This document shows positions 30,867 through 42,929 of a stretch of DNA of 64,000 bases, one piece after another. Source of the DNA: Monodelphis domestica. Lineage: Eukaryota; Chordata; Mammalia; Didelphimorphia; Didelphidae. The translations under genes and the position numbers were made by a program. A model generated the notes under the pieces. That model ran no database searches. It was not told the origin of the DNA and worked only from the letters and a program-made list of their open reading frames with translations. Where the stretch lies: the NCBI RefSeq assembly GCF_027887165.1, contig NC_077230.1, forward strand, positions 23,437,327 to 23,501,326, given 5' to 3'. Within the stretch, counting starts at the first letter, position 1. Each line of letters begins with the position of its first letter.

Positions 30867-32060
30867 TGTGAGTGAAACAGATCCCACATCCAGGAGTGTC
30901 TTGCCTAAACTTTGAATTTCTGCAGGGGCCAACAAGTCTTGAGTACACAGCATGGGCTTACTAAATGTGGGCTGACTTGAATTAAACATGATCTAATGGC
31001 AAGAGCAGGGGACTAAAAATTACCTTTATCTCTCAGGGTAGTTATCAGGAAGAATTCTTCTGCAACTTTGTTATTTTTCCTCCCCAATAAGACCTAGGAT
31101 GGCATTCTCATCAATGCCTACTGGATGACACCTTCACATCATGGCCCCAGAAAGTAATAAGCAATATTCCCTCAGCTTAGAAATTGCGGTGCAGAAAATT
31201 CCCAGCAGTTCTTTCTTGTACCTTTACAGGGCAAGCTTTAAAAACGTATCTGGGCCAAGTAGTACCTCACATCAGCTTTTTAATGTAAACTCAGTCCAGA
31301 GGGATGTAAGGAGCAACTCCAGGATACTGGCTCCTATGGACCAAGACCTCAGAAACCTGCAATTGTTACCTCTTCGGCCATCCTTGTGTAACAGGATAGA
31401 GGACAGCAGGGCAGGATTAGACCCAGGAAGACTTCACTTGGGGTATAACAACAATAGGAGGGAAGGGACACTCTCTGGTACCTTCATATTTTTCAAAAGC
31501 CCCTGTGTGCCTCATGCAAAAATCACGCGAAATCTTTGTCTGTGGGAGTGAAACAGATCCCACAACCAGAGCTGTAAACTCATGAAAGCAGGACCAGTGT
31601 CTTATCTAAATTGAGAATTTCTGTTGGGGCCAACAAGTCGGTGTACACCTTCTGTTTTAGAATCCACACTAAATTTCTAAGGCAGAAGAGCTGTAAGGGA
31701 TGGGCAATTGGTGGGTAAGTGACTTTCCCAGGGTTATACAGCTAGGAAGTGTCTGAGGCCAGATTTGAACCCAGGTCCTTCTGTTTCCAGGCCTGGTTCT
31801 CTATCCACTGAGCACCTTGCTGCCCAGTTACCTTCCTATTTTAGAGAACTTTGTTCTAACTTCATTTGTACCTATGCTGCTGGAGTACATGCGATGTCAT
31901 AGCCTTCTAAGATTTGTTGTCCTAATGTAAAACCTTGGTTGTCCCATCCTCATTATTCTTCTGTTTTCTAATAAAACACTTCTCAGAGCCACACAGGAAT
32001 CAGAGACCTGTGGCTTCTGCCTTCCCCAAACCTGCTATTTTCTTCTTTGTGAGTTCTGAG
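30867..32060 (+). mobile_element. Element with direct terminal repeats (probable ERV/LTR relic)
   Basis: Two copies of a segment begin TGTG(GG)AGTGAAACAGATCCCACA (30,867-30,888 and 31,541-31,564) and share 'gaatttctg...ggggccaacaagtc' 40-100 bp on. The 3' copy is split by a SINE (31,655-31,830) and has an AATAAA at about 31,970. The 136-codon frame between them (31,141-31,551) matches nothing I know. LTR-internal-LTR is the simplest reading, but the short internal part means it is a deleted or non-autonomous form. Confidence 0.45.
31655..31830 (-). mobile_element. Opossum tRNA-SINE (antisense)
   Basis: 'ttctgttttagaatccacact' to 'actgagcaccttgctgccc', inserted in the 3' terminal repeat of the element above. 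Confidence 0.88.
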
Positions 32061-32124
32061 CTCACAGTGAAAAGTGCCAAGGAATATCCCTAAACTTGAC
32101 CAAACTTTGAAGTGATGCAGTTTT

Positions 32125-32318
32125 CAAAAACCCTTACCTTCGGTCTTAGAATCAATACTGTGTATTGGTTCCAAGGCAGAAGAGTGGTAAGGTTTAGGCA
32201 ATGGGGATTAAGTAACTTGCCCAGGCACACAGCTAGGAAGTATCTGAGTCTAGATTTGAACTCAGGACCTCTTATCTCTAGGCCTGGCTCTCCATCCAAT
32301 GAGCCACCTAGTCTAAGG
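32125..32318 (-). mobile_element. Opossum tRNA-SINE (antisense)
   Basis: 'aacccttaccttcggtcttag' to 'ccaatgagccacctag'. Confidence 0.92.
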
Positions 32319-33229
32319 AATACATTGATAATAGTCAACATTTTCTTGTACCATTTCTTTTTTGTTATTTGTTGGGGGAAGGAGGTTGGGGAAGGAGAGG
32401 GGAAATAGAAGGAAAATTCCCAGTTTGTTGAAGGAAAAATGGGGATAGAGAGAGAATAATTTTGGAGAAATTTTTATTCCAGGGTTCATTCCAAAGGCTT
32501 CCTGTTAGTCACTTATTCTTACCTACCGGGAGGGAATCAGAAGGTTTGACTTTACAGAATGCAGGGCTTTCAGTGTCATTAGCAGAACATCTGTTTTTTT
32601 CTAGCTAAACCTCAGAACCTTGATCAGGAATCCCAGAGGTTCACCATGCAAGGAATGGAGAACAGAGAGGGGGAATGAAGAAGAGACAGAGATGGCTCTG
32701 GGGGAAAGGAGGAAGGAAGAGTGGAGAAAGCCATTGGCTGGTAAGCCTGTAGCATCCTATTTATATCCCTCCTCTTGGATTTCAGTGATGTCATGGATTC
32801 CACAGAGGGTTTTCACCGCCTGAATTTGAGCTGCCTTCTGCTGTCTAACCCTGTCCTAGGCTGGAAAACCAGACGAACAAGTAGTTAGGGAAAAGGAGAG
32901 AGCAAGAGAGAGAGCTTTACATGGACAGGGAGGCAAACAATCCTCTGCTGAAGGGCTCCCTCACAATTGCCCAGTTTCTTTATCGCCCTGGAGCTTGTTT
33001 ATCTCGCCCAGGCAAAACAGACACGTTGCTTTATCTTCAGGCCAAGGTTAAAGGGGTTGAAGCTGAGCTCTCTCTCTGGCCAGGAATCCCAGAGCCCTGT
33101 AAAGGTCATTTAGTCCCTCCTCACCACAGCACCCAAATCAGCTTGCCTGTTGGTATCTGTGTGAAAAATTAAACGTGCTCTACGTCTCCCACGTGGGCGA
33201 GAACCCCCGGAGACAGGCTGCTATCCAGG
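32319..33229. other. Repeat-free stretch leading to a promoter-like block
   Basis: No recognised interspersed repeat over about 900 bp. GA-rich around 32,380-32,450 and 32,640-32,720. No exon can be defended. Confidence 0.4.
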
Positions 33230-33560
33230 GGCCTTGGCTGCTAACAGATTCCTTTTTTTTAAAAGCCCCCCAGAAGTTGTCATCCCTACACTGCCTGCGT
33301 GTCTCAGGGAGACGGATAAATGCCAGGGGCACTGCGGAGTTGCTCTGATTCTGATGGGATGTTATAGCTCCGGCTCAAAGGGCCCCTCGGCATTTTGGGT
33401 CAGAGCTTTCAGGCGCTGGGGGCTTTGCAGTGACGTCATCGCCAGGAACACAAACATTCTCTGTTGAAAATGCTGAAGACCAAAAGCCTAGATTAGACAA
33501 GGTAAGCCGAACGCCCGCAACGGAAAGGAATGCGGTCTAGCTAGGAACAAAATAACCACC
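33230..33560 (+). promoter_or_regulatory. Candidate promoter/first-exon block with CRE and splice donor
   Basis: CpG content rises; a consensus palindromic CRE TGACGTCA lies at 33,431-33,438. About 65 bp downstream is CAAG|GTAAGC (GT at 33,502), a strong donor-like site. The arrangement CRE, short transcribed leader, donor resembles a promoter with a small non-coding first exon. No acceptor or partner exon was identified, and no TATA box is apparent. Confidence 0.35.
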
Positions 33561-33756
33561 CGCGTCCATGTGGCGTTCTCCAGTTACAAAGTGCTTTCTA
33601 GCAGTTACCCACTGTCCTGGCTCTGCGAGCTTTAGTGCCAGGACTCTGCGGGCTTACAGGTCCCAGCCCAACTATCCCGGCTCACGCTGTACCCCTAGTT
33701 CATGCTCGCTCGCTCAAGTCCTTCACAAGAGATCCGCCTCAAATTCTGGGGCCTTC

Positions 33757-34113
33757 TCTGTCTCTGTCTCTGTCTCAGTGTTTGTCTCTCATACGCTCTC
33801 TGTGTCTCTCTCTTTCCCTGTCTCACTGTCTCTGTCTCTTCCTCGATCTCCCCTCTCTCCCTCCCTCTCTCCCCCCTTTCCTCTCCCCTTCCCCTCCTTC
33901 TCTCCCCTCTCCCTCCCTGCTCCCTGTCTCCCTCCCTCTCCCCCTCTCCCTCCCTCTCTTTCCCTCTTCTTCTCTCCCTCCCTCTCCTCCTTCCCCCTCT
34001 CTTCCCCCTCTCCCCTCTCCCTCTCCCCCTCTCTCTCCCTCTCCCCCTCCCTCCCTCTCTCTCCCCTCCTTTCCTCTATCTCTGTCTCTCTCTCTCTCTC
34101 CTTCCCCCCTCTG
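33757..34113. repeat. Polypyrimidine (CT/CCCT/CTGT)n tract
   Basis: About 350 bp of CT-rich imperfect short tandem repeats. It gives long Ser/Pro/Leu or Arg/Glu/Gly frames on both strands, all artefacts. It abuts the 3' tail side of an antisense SINE. Confidence 0.95.
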
Positions 34114-34127
34114 CACGCCCCCCCTAC

Positions 34128-34296
34128 CTCCTATTTTAGTATCAATTCTAAGAAAAGAGTGGCAAGAAGTAGATAATGAGAGTTAAGTGACTTGCCAGGG
34201 CCACCCAGCCAGGAAGTGTCTAAGAACAAATTTGAACCCAGGACCTCCCCATTTCTAAGCCTGGCTCTCAATCAACTGAGACACCTAGCTGCCTCT
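34128..34296 (-). mobile_element. Opossum tRNA-SINE (antisense)
   Basis: 'cctattttagtatcaattcta' to 'aactgagacacctagctgcc'. Internal deletions. Confidence 0.88.
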
Positions 34297-34317
34297 CCTT
34301 CTAGGTCTCTCTCTCTC

Positions 34318-34523
34318 CCTCTCTTTTTAAACCCTTATCTTCCATCTTGGAATCAATACTGTATTGGCTCCAAGGCAGAAGAGTGGTAAGGGCTAGGTAA
34401 TAGGGGTTAAGTGACTTGCTCAGAGTCACACAACTGGGAAGAGTCTGAGGTTACATTTGAACTCAGGACCTCCTATCTCTAGGCCTGGCTCTCAATTCAT
34501 TGAGGCACCCAGCTGCCCCCCTT
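34318..34523 (-). mobile_element. Second opossum tRNA-SINE, tandem to the first
   Basis: 'aaacccttatcttccatcttg' to 'gaggcacccagctgcccccc', in the same orientation about 20 bp from the previous SINE, separated by a CT-rich tail. Confidence 0.92.
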
Positions 34524-34779
34524 CTGTGTCTCTTAATTAGACACTAGCAGATACATTTCTAGCTCTGTAAACAGCCCATCTTTTCTAAGCATACATTTCT
34601 TTAGTAATATTGTTTATACTACTTCTGGCCCTCAGCTCACCCTTGGAAATGTATTGAAGCCAATTTGTACCCACTATATGTCTGTTCATTCTTTTTTGGG
34701 TGACCTGTGGTTTTAATTCATCGGAGATTCCATGATTCATAGCTGTATAACCCCACTGGAAGAATACTGGTGTAAATGA
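34524..34779. other. Unassigned stretch
   Basis: Nothing recognised. Confidence 0.4.
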
Positions 34780-35405
34780 AAAGAATATTTTTCATTTGGG
34801 GAATGGTTGAGCAAATGTTGGCATATGAATGTAATTAGACACTGTAGTGCAATAAGAAATGATGGAAGAAATGGTTTCAGAGAAGCCTGGGAAGAGTTAT
34901 AGGGAAGAACTGATGCAGAGGAGAGTAAGCAGATTAATAGTCTTCACTATTAAAGACAAACAACTTTGAAAGACTTGAGAATTCTTCCCACCCTCCCCCC
35001 ATTTTCTTAGTAACAACTCTTAGACAGTGGGGTTAAGTGACATGCCCAGGGTCACATAGCTAGGAAGTATCTGAAATAGGATTTGAACCCAGATCCTCCT
35101 GATGCCAGTCCTAGCTTTCAATCTATAAAGCCACCTAGCGCCAGCCCTAAGGCTTGAGAATTCTAATCAATGCAACAAGCAACCAGAGAACTGATTATGA
35201 AGCATATTCTTCCTCTCCTGACAAAGGTGATAGATTAAATATGCAGAATGAGACAGACTTCCTTTTGGACTTGGCCAATGGGGGAATTTGTTTTGCTTTA
35301 CTATGCAAATTTATGACATAGGTTTTCTTTTTCTTTTCTCCCTTGGGTGGGGATAGAGATAAAGGAAGTATTGAAAATAGATTTTTCTTAATGAAAAAGA
35401 ACATC
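34780..35405 (+). mobile_element. L1 3' fragment (sense), split by a SINE
   Basis: 'tttggggaatggttgagcaaatg', 'gcctgggaagagttatagggaagaactgatg' encode the degraded ORF2 tail, and 'atgcagaatgagacagact' with 'gacttggccaatgggggaatttgttttgc' is 3' UTR. It is the only plus-strand L1 seen. Confidence 0.8.
34986..35152 (-). mobile_element. Opossum tRNA-SINE with exact 12-bp target duplication
   Basis: CTTGAGAATTCT occurs at 34,974-34,985 and 35,153-35,164, bracketing a truncated antisense SINE inserted in L1. Confidence 0.93.
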
Positions 35406-36002
35406 AGTGTTAAAACATGAGCTTTTGTTTCAGGGGGAAGTATAGAGGTCGATGTTTTGATTCATTAACTCTTTATTTAGGTTTCTAATATAAAAAAATA
35501 AAATAATCAGACTCACTTTTGAATCCTAGAAGCATTTATTAGGGACTTGAAAAATATATGTACACCAATACACATGATTTTTTACTATTCATATTGTGTT
35601 GGAAAAGTATTAATCAAACAACAATACCAATCATATTTCATTGAAAAATCATAAACTTTTCATGTGATGCTGAAAAACTCACATGGCGCTATAAGGTAGG
35701 AGCTTGTGTAGCTGGGTTAATGGTCAGCTGGCATTCCTGAAGAGCAGAAGAATCTTCATATGGGCTGGATCTCATGATCAAGCACCACAGAGGTTAATAA
35801 CTACTGGTTAAATGGTTTCATTGTGTCTTTGTGGAGCTACGTTCTTATATTTCTACAGAAGACCATGGTAAAACCCAACCGATCATTCCAAACATTGTGC
35901 TTTACTGATTTGTTGACTCATTTCATGCCAAGTATGTGAAATATCCTTATTTGGGTAATGCCAATGAGTCAATTGATTGACTATATTCAGTGATAGGCAG
36001 TG

Positions 36003-36006
<4 letters not shown>
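35406..36006. other. Unassigned AT-rich stretch
   Basis: No recognised repeat. Frames are short. It may belong with the RTE-like relic to its right, but I could not align it. Confidence 0.35.

Positions 36007-36052
<46 letters not shown>
36007..36052. repeat. (TG)n microsatellite
   Basis: About 22 uninterrupted TG units. Confidence 0.97.
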
Positions 36053-36053
<1 letters not shown>

Positions 36054-36059
36054 TTAGAA

Positions 36060-36512
36060 CAAAAGTTCCCAAGTGGAATTATTCCACTGGACAAGTAGAA
36101 TATTTGAATGTTACACTCATTGTAGCAGCAGAATGTGTGGGATAAACACTGAGTATCACAAACCTGTTTTGTTTGTCTACCTAATTTAGAGATTGAAGTG
36201 GTAGATCATTTCCCAGATGCAACCTAGCCCACTCTCTTCTTCTGGTGTCATTCTGGGCTCAGCTCATTTCACCTCTGTAGCATCTGCCCATGATATATGT
36301 CCTGATGGGTGAGATCTCTAAGTACATATCCAATTGCTTAGTATTGCCCAATCATAGCTCACCATTCATCAATGCATGGTACACATTCTTTATGTACCAA
36401 GTTTTTCCTATATGCATTGCTAGTTTGAATTCTTTTGAGAGGTCATGTATTTCATTTGGGAAACTTTCCGGTGTTCTAGCCCTTGGTGCAGTCACCATAT
36501 TGACCTCTTAAT
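36060..36512 (-). mobile_element. Probable RTE-type LINE reverse-transcriptase tail
   Basis: A minus-strand conceptual read from 36,512 has 'ESFPNEIHDLSKEFKLAMHIGKTWYIKN', resembling the conserved RTE segment after the RT active site (hydrophobic-x-hydrophobic..GKTK.MKN). Further on, 'RRRESGLGC' in another frame resembles the RRI.SGW motif. Several stops and a frameshift. Recognition is by pattern memory only. Confidence 0.45.
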
Positions 36513-36519
36513 TAAAAAA

Positions 36520-37180
36520 AATTATTTTTATAAAATATTTTATTTTACCAATTACATGGAGTAATGAATGTCCACATAAGTTTTCTGAAGTTATAGGATC
36601 CAAATTATCTCCCTCTCTCTATTCCCTACCCCTTCCCGGAGCTGGCAAGCAATTTGATCTGGATTATACATGTATTCTCATGCAAAATATATTTCCATAT
36701 TGTTCATTTTGGTAAGAGAATAATCTAGTAAAACCAAAATCCCCAAATAAAACCCCAAATAAACTAAAGTGAAAAAATAGTGTGCTTCGATCTGCATTCT
36801 GTCTCCAAAAGTTCTATCTCTGGAGGTGGATAGCATTTTGTCATAAGCCCCTCAGAACTGGGATCACTGGATCATTGTATTGCTGAGAATAGCTAAGTCT
36901 ATCATAGTCAAACATTCTACAAAATTGCTGTTACTGTGTATAATTCTGCTTATTTCACTCTGCATCAGTTCATGTAGAAAGCTCCAGTTCTTTCTCAAAC
37001 CATCCTGTTTGTCATTTCTTATAGCACAATAGGATTCTATCATTGTTGTATAACAGAATTTGTTCAGCCATTCCCCAGCTGATGGATATCCCCATAAATT
37101 CCAATTCTTTGCCTCCATAGAAAGAGCAGCTGTAAATATTTTTGTATGAGTAGGTCCTTTCATATTGATCTCTTCCAACA
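36520..37180 (-). mobile_element. L1 3' fragment (antisense)
   Basis: 3' UTR ('ttaccaattacatggagtaatg', 'ggcaagcaatttgatctgg') plus ORF2 end ('HTKIFTAALSMEAKNWNLWGYPSAGEW', 'ELMQSEISR'). 5'-truncated. Confidence 0.88.
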
Positions 37181-37254
37181 AGATCATCTGGCAGGCTGTG
37201 TAATTTTTAGGAAATATCTTTTCAAGTTGCACATTGGGTTAGACAAGCCATTTG

Positions 37255-37515
37255 GCTTTTTTCAAGTCCCAGCTAGAATCCCACTTTATATAAGAAACCA
37301 TTCCTCTTCCCTCTTAATACTAATGCTTTTATTATATTGCACATGCCCTGTTCCTCCTGTATACAGGTTATTTGTATGCAATGGTTTTCAGGTTGTTTCT
37401 CGCATTAAACTATGAGCTTCATGAGAGCAAGAAGCAGCCTTTGCTTCTTTCTTTGCATCCCTAGTGCTTAGCTCTTGGTAGATGCTTAATAAATGCTTTT
37501 TGACATTGCTGATGG
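37255..37515 (+). mobile_element. L2 3' end (sense)
   Basis: 'tttatataagaaaccattcctc' and 'tagatgcttaataaatgctttttgac'. Confidence 0.7.
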
Positions 37516-37927
37516 ACATTTCCATGATAAGGACAAACAGTACAAAGCTCTCTCTTTTGCATCTCAATTTACATTTATAATGAAGGTTGCAAATCAGAGT
37601 ATCTATTATTGCAGAGGAATCTTATATTGATTATTTATTGATATTAATATGTGATCTACTTTGTAGGAGGAGAGCCTTTAACACTGCATTTTGCTCTAAC
37701 AAAAGTTTTTTTTTCTCTTCAATAAAAATAAACAGTTATATCTTGTATGTGTGCATACAAGTTCTAAATAGAAAGATGTGGTCTACTGTGGAATGTGTGA
37801 CACTTTACTCAGTTCTCATTTTCTCTGTCTTTCTCATGATTTCTCTCTGCCAGGCATGCATATACGTTAGCCAAACAAATGCTTCATGGTAGGAATTTCC
37901 CTATGTTTCTGACCCCTTTTCCTTTTT
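37516..37927. other. Unassigned AT-rich stretch
   Basis: A 101-codon plus frame (37,587-37,892) has hydrophobic runs but no recognised motif. Not supported as a gene. Confidence 0.35.
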
Positions 37928-38142
37928 TCCTTTTTTTTAATCCTTTACCTTCTGTCATAGAATTGATACTATTTATGAGTTCCAAGGCAGAAGAGTGGCA
38001 AGGGCTAGGCAATGGGGATTAAGTGACTTGCCCAGGGTCACACAACTAGGAAGTATCTAAGGTCAAATTTGAACCTGTGCCCTCCCAAATCTATGCCTGG
38101 TGCTTTATCCATTGTGGTACCTAGCTATCCTTCCCCCTTTCC
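37928..38142 (-). mobile_element. Opossum tRNA-SINE (antisense)
   Basis: 'tcctttaccttctgtcatagaattgat' to 'cattgtggtacctagct'. Confidence 0.9.
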
Positions 38143-38859
38143 TTTTAATGCCCTCCATCTCTCCCACTCTTCTGGAATTTAGTTGTCTGCCAGGAACTCT
38201 TATTCCTCCCTTCTGGAGGCAGGATGATAATCTCTCTAAATATTAAATCACTGTCTTACCCATCATAAGGTCCCCATTTCCTTTTACAAAATATATCTTC
38301 CACAGTGGGAAATCACTTAAGTACCCCTTCCTACCACTGAAACAAGACTTTCTTCTTTCTTCTCTTTTTTCAATCCCTCCCTCTCCCTTTTCACCCATTA
38401 GCCTGTCTTCTTGAGAGACTGGAGGAGTTATTTTCTCTTTATTGTTAGTTTTGATTTGATTAGAGTACATTCCATATTCACCTCTATTTTCTTCCTTTTC
38501 CACTCACCTTTTATGTGTCCTTCTATTCTGCCATTCACTCCCTCAAAAAAACTGGTTAACTTGTAGGTGAGGTACTGAGAGGTTTTATTCCATGATATTT
38601 TAGACCTGTTTCTCCACCATCATTTCTTTTTGACTTCTGCTTTTACCTTTGTCTTATGTACTTTTATAAAGAAATCTCCTAATAGCCTCTCTTTGTTCTT
38701 GGTTACTGTATTTATTTACCCCCTCTCCACCCCTTTTTTGGTATGTCTATTGTCTGGGGAATACTTGAAAAATCAATAATTCATTAAGATCTGGCTTTCT
38801 GTCTTAAAAAAATTTTTTTTAAAGTTAAACATCAATCTTTTTTTTTTGTTGTTGTTAAT
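38143..38859. other. Unassigned stretch beside L1 ORF1 remnant
   Basis: No recognised domain. It could be inter-ORF or other L1 sequence downstream of the ORF1 relic, but I cannot confirm it. Confidence 0.3.
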
Positions 38860-39061
38860 AGTTTGGCTTAAGTTTGCAAAGTGTGTCATTTTGTGTTGCA
38901 TCTTAAGTTCCATTACTATTCTGAACACATTTTAAGAGTTCCCAATTAGTACAAATAATGAATCCCCATGTATAGGTCATATTATTTGAATTCACATTGC
39001 ATATTATCATTTGGCTAGAACCAATGAGAATCTTTTATCTAACTGCAACTTTGAATAATGT

Positions 39062-39064
<3 letters not shown>

Positions 39065-39115
<51 letters not shown>
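39065..39115. repeat. (TA)n microsatellite
   Basis: About 25 TA units. Confidence 0.97.
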
Positions 39116-39118
<3 letters not shown>

Positions 39119-39455
39119 ACCATTTCAGGGTATTCATTATTTGAACTCAGAGGGTCTAGCTGTGTTCCATTTCCTCCTGTGGTTTTTAGTGGGTACAGAG
39201 TAGTCTTGTGTGATTTAGATTTCCTTCCTTTTATATCTGGAGGCCTCTCTCCAGGTTGCTTGTAGGATTTGTTGTTTTTTATTGGACATATTCAATTTAG
39301 CCACTATGTGTATTGATATTTGCAATATAGAGTTTCCTCCCTCCCTCCCTCCCCCCCCCCCCCTTCCCTTCTAGAGGTGATCTTTGGATTCTTTCACTTG
39401 GTACTTTGTTTTCTGTGTTCAGAAATTTTCTGGGCAGGGTTCTTGTATTCTTATA

Positions 39456-40212
<757 letters not shown>

Positions 40213-40388
40213 TTTTGGAGTCTACTGTGTATTGGCTCCAAGGCAGAAGAGTGGTAAGGGCTAGGCAATGGGGGTAAGTGACTTGCCCAGGGTCACACAG
40301 CTGGGAAGTCTCTGAGGCCAGATTTGAACCTAGGACCTCTCCTCTCTGGGCTTGACTCTAAATCCACTGAGTCTCCCAGCTGCCCCTC
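40213..40388 (-). mobile_element. Opossum tRNA-SINE (antisense) inserted in L1 ORF1
   Basis: 'ttggctccaaggcagaagag' to 'gagtctcccagctgcccct'. Confidence 0.92.
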
Positions 40389-40848
40389 TTGTTATTATTT
40401 CTTGCATTAAGGTGTTGAGGTTTCTTGATCCATCATGTCTGGAATTCCTATAATTCTTAAGTTGTGTCTATGAATCTCATCTTCAAGATCAATATGGTTT
40501 GTTTTTATGGAAATTATATTTTCTTTTAACATTGTTTCTTGCTTCTCTTCTTCCAGATTATTCTTTGCTTCTGTGTATTTGCATTCCCAACCAGTTATTC
40601 TCTTTTGTTTCTTTGGTGAAATTTGCCACTGTGGATTCACATTTTCCTATTCTGCCAATTATTATTTTTGTTGTGCAGATCATAAATTTTGTTTTCACAA
40701 TTCTTATTGCTCTTTTAAACTATTCAAGTAGTTCCATACTCTCCTGGAAATCCATAGGATCTGCTATATTGGGTATTGTTGCATTTTCCTTTGTCTTATA
40801 ATATTTATCCATAACTTCCTGAACTCTTTTACTTGATCTAGAAGCCAT

Positions 40849-41847
40849 ATTCCCTTCTCCTATTAATATCTTCACTTTTGGTTTATCAACTTATGTTCAA
40901 GGTCTTTAATTGAGTTTTTTTCTTCTTGAAATCTCTGGTAATTTCAGTCTTTTCCCCCTAATTTTCTGTAGTTGCTCATTTTCTGACTCCCTTCCCTTCA
41001 ATGTAAGTTTCCCTGCGGGTTGGATTTCAAAGACTTTCTCCTTGCTGGGCAATTCATGGTTCATCAGCTTCAGTCTCTGCCCCCAAGTGACTTCTGGGAC
41101 ACAGAACTGGCCCTAGCTAGATGCTGAGCACTTTTCCTCAGGCTTAATGGAATGCCACACAGTCACAGAAATGTCTCCTGCCTCCTTTCCCATACTTCCT
41201 TTGTTCTCTGACTGAGCTCTGTCTGGCCATTCCACTATCACGACCTAACCATATTTCTGTTGTATGGATTTTCAAAATCCTGGGAGGAGAAGGGGGTCAG
41301 GTTGGTATAAAGCGGAGTTCTGTTAGAGGTTAACTTGTCCAGATCTGTTGCCAGGACTGTGGAAATGGGGTTAGGGGAAGGGGTGCTGAGTTTACACATT
41401 AAGGGCTAGGGATTTGTCTTTTCTGTTAGCTCACTAAGTTTTTACCTTGTTTGCATTTTGGTATCCTCAATGGTAGAGACAGCTGAAATTGCTAAATCTC
41501 TTGCCCATAATTCCTTTTTCCGAGAGGTATGTGAAGTCATAAGGTGCAGAGAAAACGTCTAGTCCTTTAATGTTTTTGGTAATGTGACCCGGAAATTTTC
41601 TCCAGCTTATTAATAAAACATAACAGTTTTTGAGTCAGCAAGCTGAGGTGACAATCCTGTCTGCTTGGACAGAGTGGCAGTTTCCTAGTCTTGTTTGTAT
41701 TCGAACTAACCACTAGCTTTCCCCATCCCATTCACACTTTCTCTACTCAAAGATACAAACCCAATTAAGAATCAACAATTAACAACACAAACAATTAAAA
41801 TAAATTTTATTTTTTACCTAGACAAAAATGCCTTTGAAATATTAATT
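40849..41847. other. Possible L1 5' region, otherwise unassigned
   Basis: It lies immediately 5' (minus sense) of the L1 ORF1 start, so the first several hundred bases may be the L1 5' UTR. Nothing else is recognised to 41,847. Confidence 0.35.
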
Positions 41848-41946
41848 TAGAGGCAGCTGGATAGAACAGTAGATAGAATATTAGACATAGGGTCAGAAAG
41901 ACCTGAGTTCAAATGTGAACTCAGAGCTTTATGAGCTGTATGACAT
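41848..41946 (+). mobile_element. MAR1-type SINE head fragment
   Basis: 'gaggcagctggatagaacagtagatagaata' and 'agacctgagttcaaatgtgaac'. Confidence 0.75.
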
Positions 41947-41974
41947 TTTTGTTTTGTTTTGTTTTGTACTTCTA

Positions 41975-42800
41975 GGCTCTTCTCACTTCATTTTGTGGTC
42001 CACATAGATGACAAACCAATATTCCCAAAGTCCATGTCCCGGTATGTCAAAACCTTGCCCAAGAAACATCAGGACATTCCATTGCCTTTAGTATAAAATA
42101 TAAACTCCTTTGTGATTTAGAGCCCTTCACTATCTGTCTACAAACTGGTTTCCCAGATGTATTTCACATTTCTGCCCTTCATGTACTCTATATTCCTTTT
42201 AGAATAGCTTACCTCACATTCTCCATATTTGAAATCTCATCTCTTGCCTCCATGCCATTCCCTCATTCCTGGCAGGTTCTTCCTCCTCATGTCTGCCTCT
42301 TGGAATCCCTGGCTCATTTTATATTTCAGGGCCAAATCCTTCAAGAAGCCTTTCTTGAATCATTTAGTTGTACTATCCCTAAATATCCTGGTATTTATCT
42401 TTGTGTTGTTGTGTTTACTCATTTTTCAGTTGTGTTACTCTTCATGACTCCATTGGAGTTTTCTTGACAAAGATGCTAGAATAGTTTGCCATTTTCTTCT
42501 TCAGTTCATTTTACAAATGAGGAAACTGAGGCCAAGAGGATTAAGTGACTTGCCTCGGGTCACATAGCTAGTAAGTGCCTAAAACCAGATTTGAACTTTG
42601 GAAAATCAGTCTTCTTGACTCTAGTCCCAGCATGCCATATTACTCTCCTAATTTATCTTGTGTATGTGTATACATATATGTCTCCTGTATTTATTGTCTA
42701 TAAACATGTATTCTTCTCTTCCCTTTCCCCACTTCCTAGTAGAATATAAGAGTTTTGAAGGCAGGGAATATCTCATATTTATATTTGTACACAGTGGCTA
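41975..42800 (+). mobile_element. L2 3' end (sense) interrupted by a MAR1-type SINE
   Basis: 'tgcctttagtataaaatataaactcctttg', 'gagcccttcactatctgtctac', 'cttcaagaagcctttcttgaa' to 42,405, then from 42,651 'atttatcttgtgtatgtg' and 'ctagtagaatataagagttttgaaggcaggg'. Confidence 0.82.
42406..42650 (-). mobile_element. MAR1-type SINE (antisense) with target duplication
   Basis: 'ttttcagttgtgttactcttc', 'actgaggccaagaggattaagtga' and the tRNA-like end. Flanked by ATTTATCTTTGTG (42,393-42,405) and ATTTATCTTGTG (42,651-42,662). Confidence 0.88.
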
Positions 42801-42929
42801 GATGGGCAACTTTCAGCTGGTGGTCTATACCAGTCTCTGTGTTTTGACCTGGCAAAATTTGAGGATTCTCCAGGATTCATTGCTCTGGGATGGAAGTAGG
42901 CTCCTCAGTTCTCATATTCCTCTTCTTTT

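Noticed and set aside
31141-31551. 136-codon frame between direct repeats as a gene
   Set aside because: No homology I recognise and no conserved motif; treated as interior of a mobile-element relic.
33568-34186. Three overlapping Ser/Pro/Leu-rich frames of 145-202 codons
   Set aside because: They lie on a CT-rich simple repeat and have low-complexity content only.
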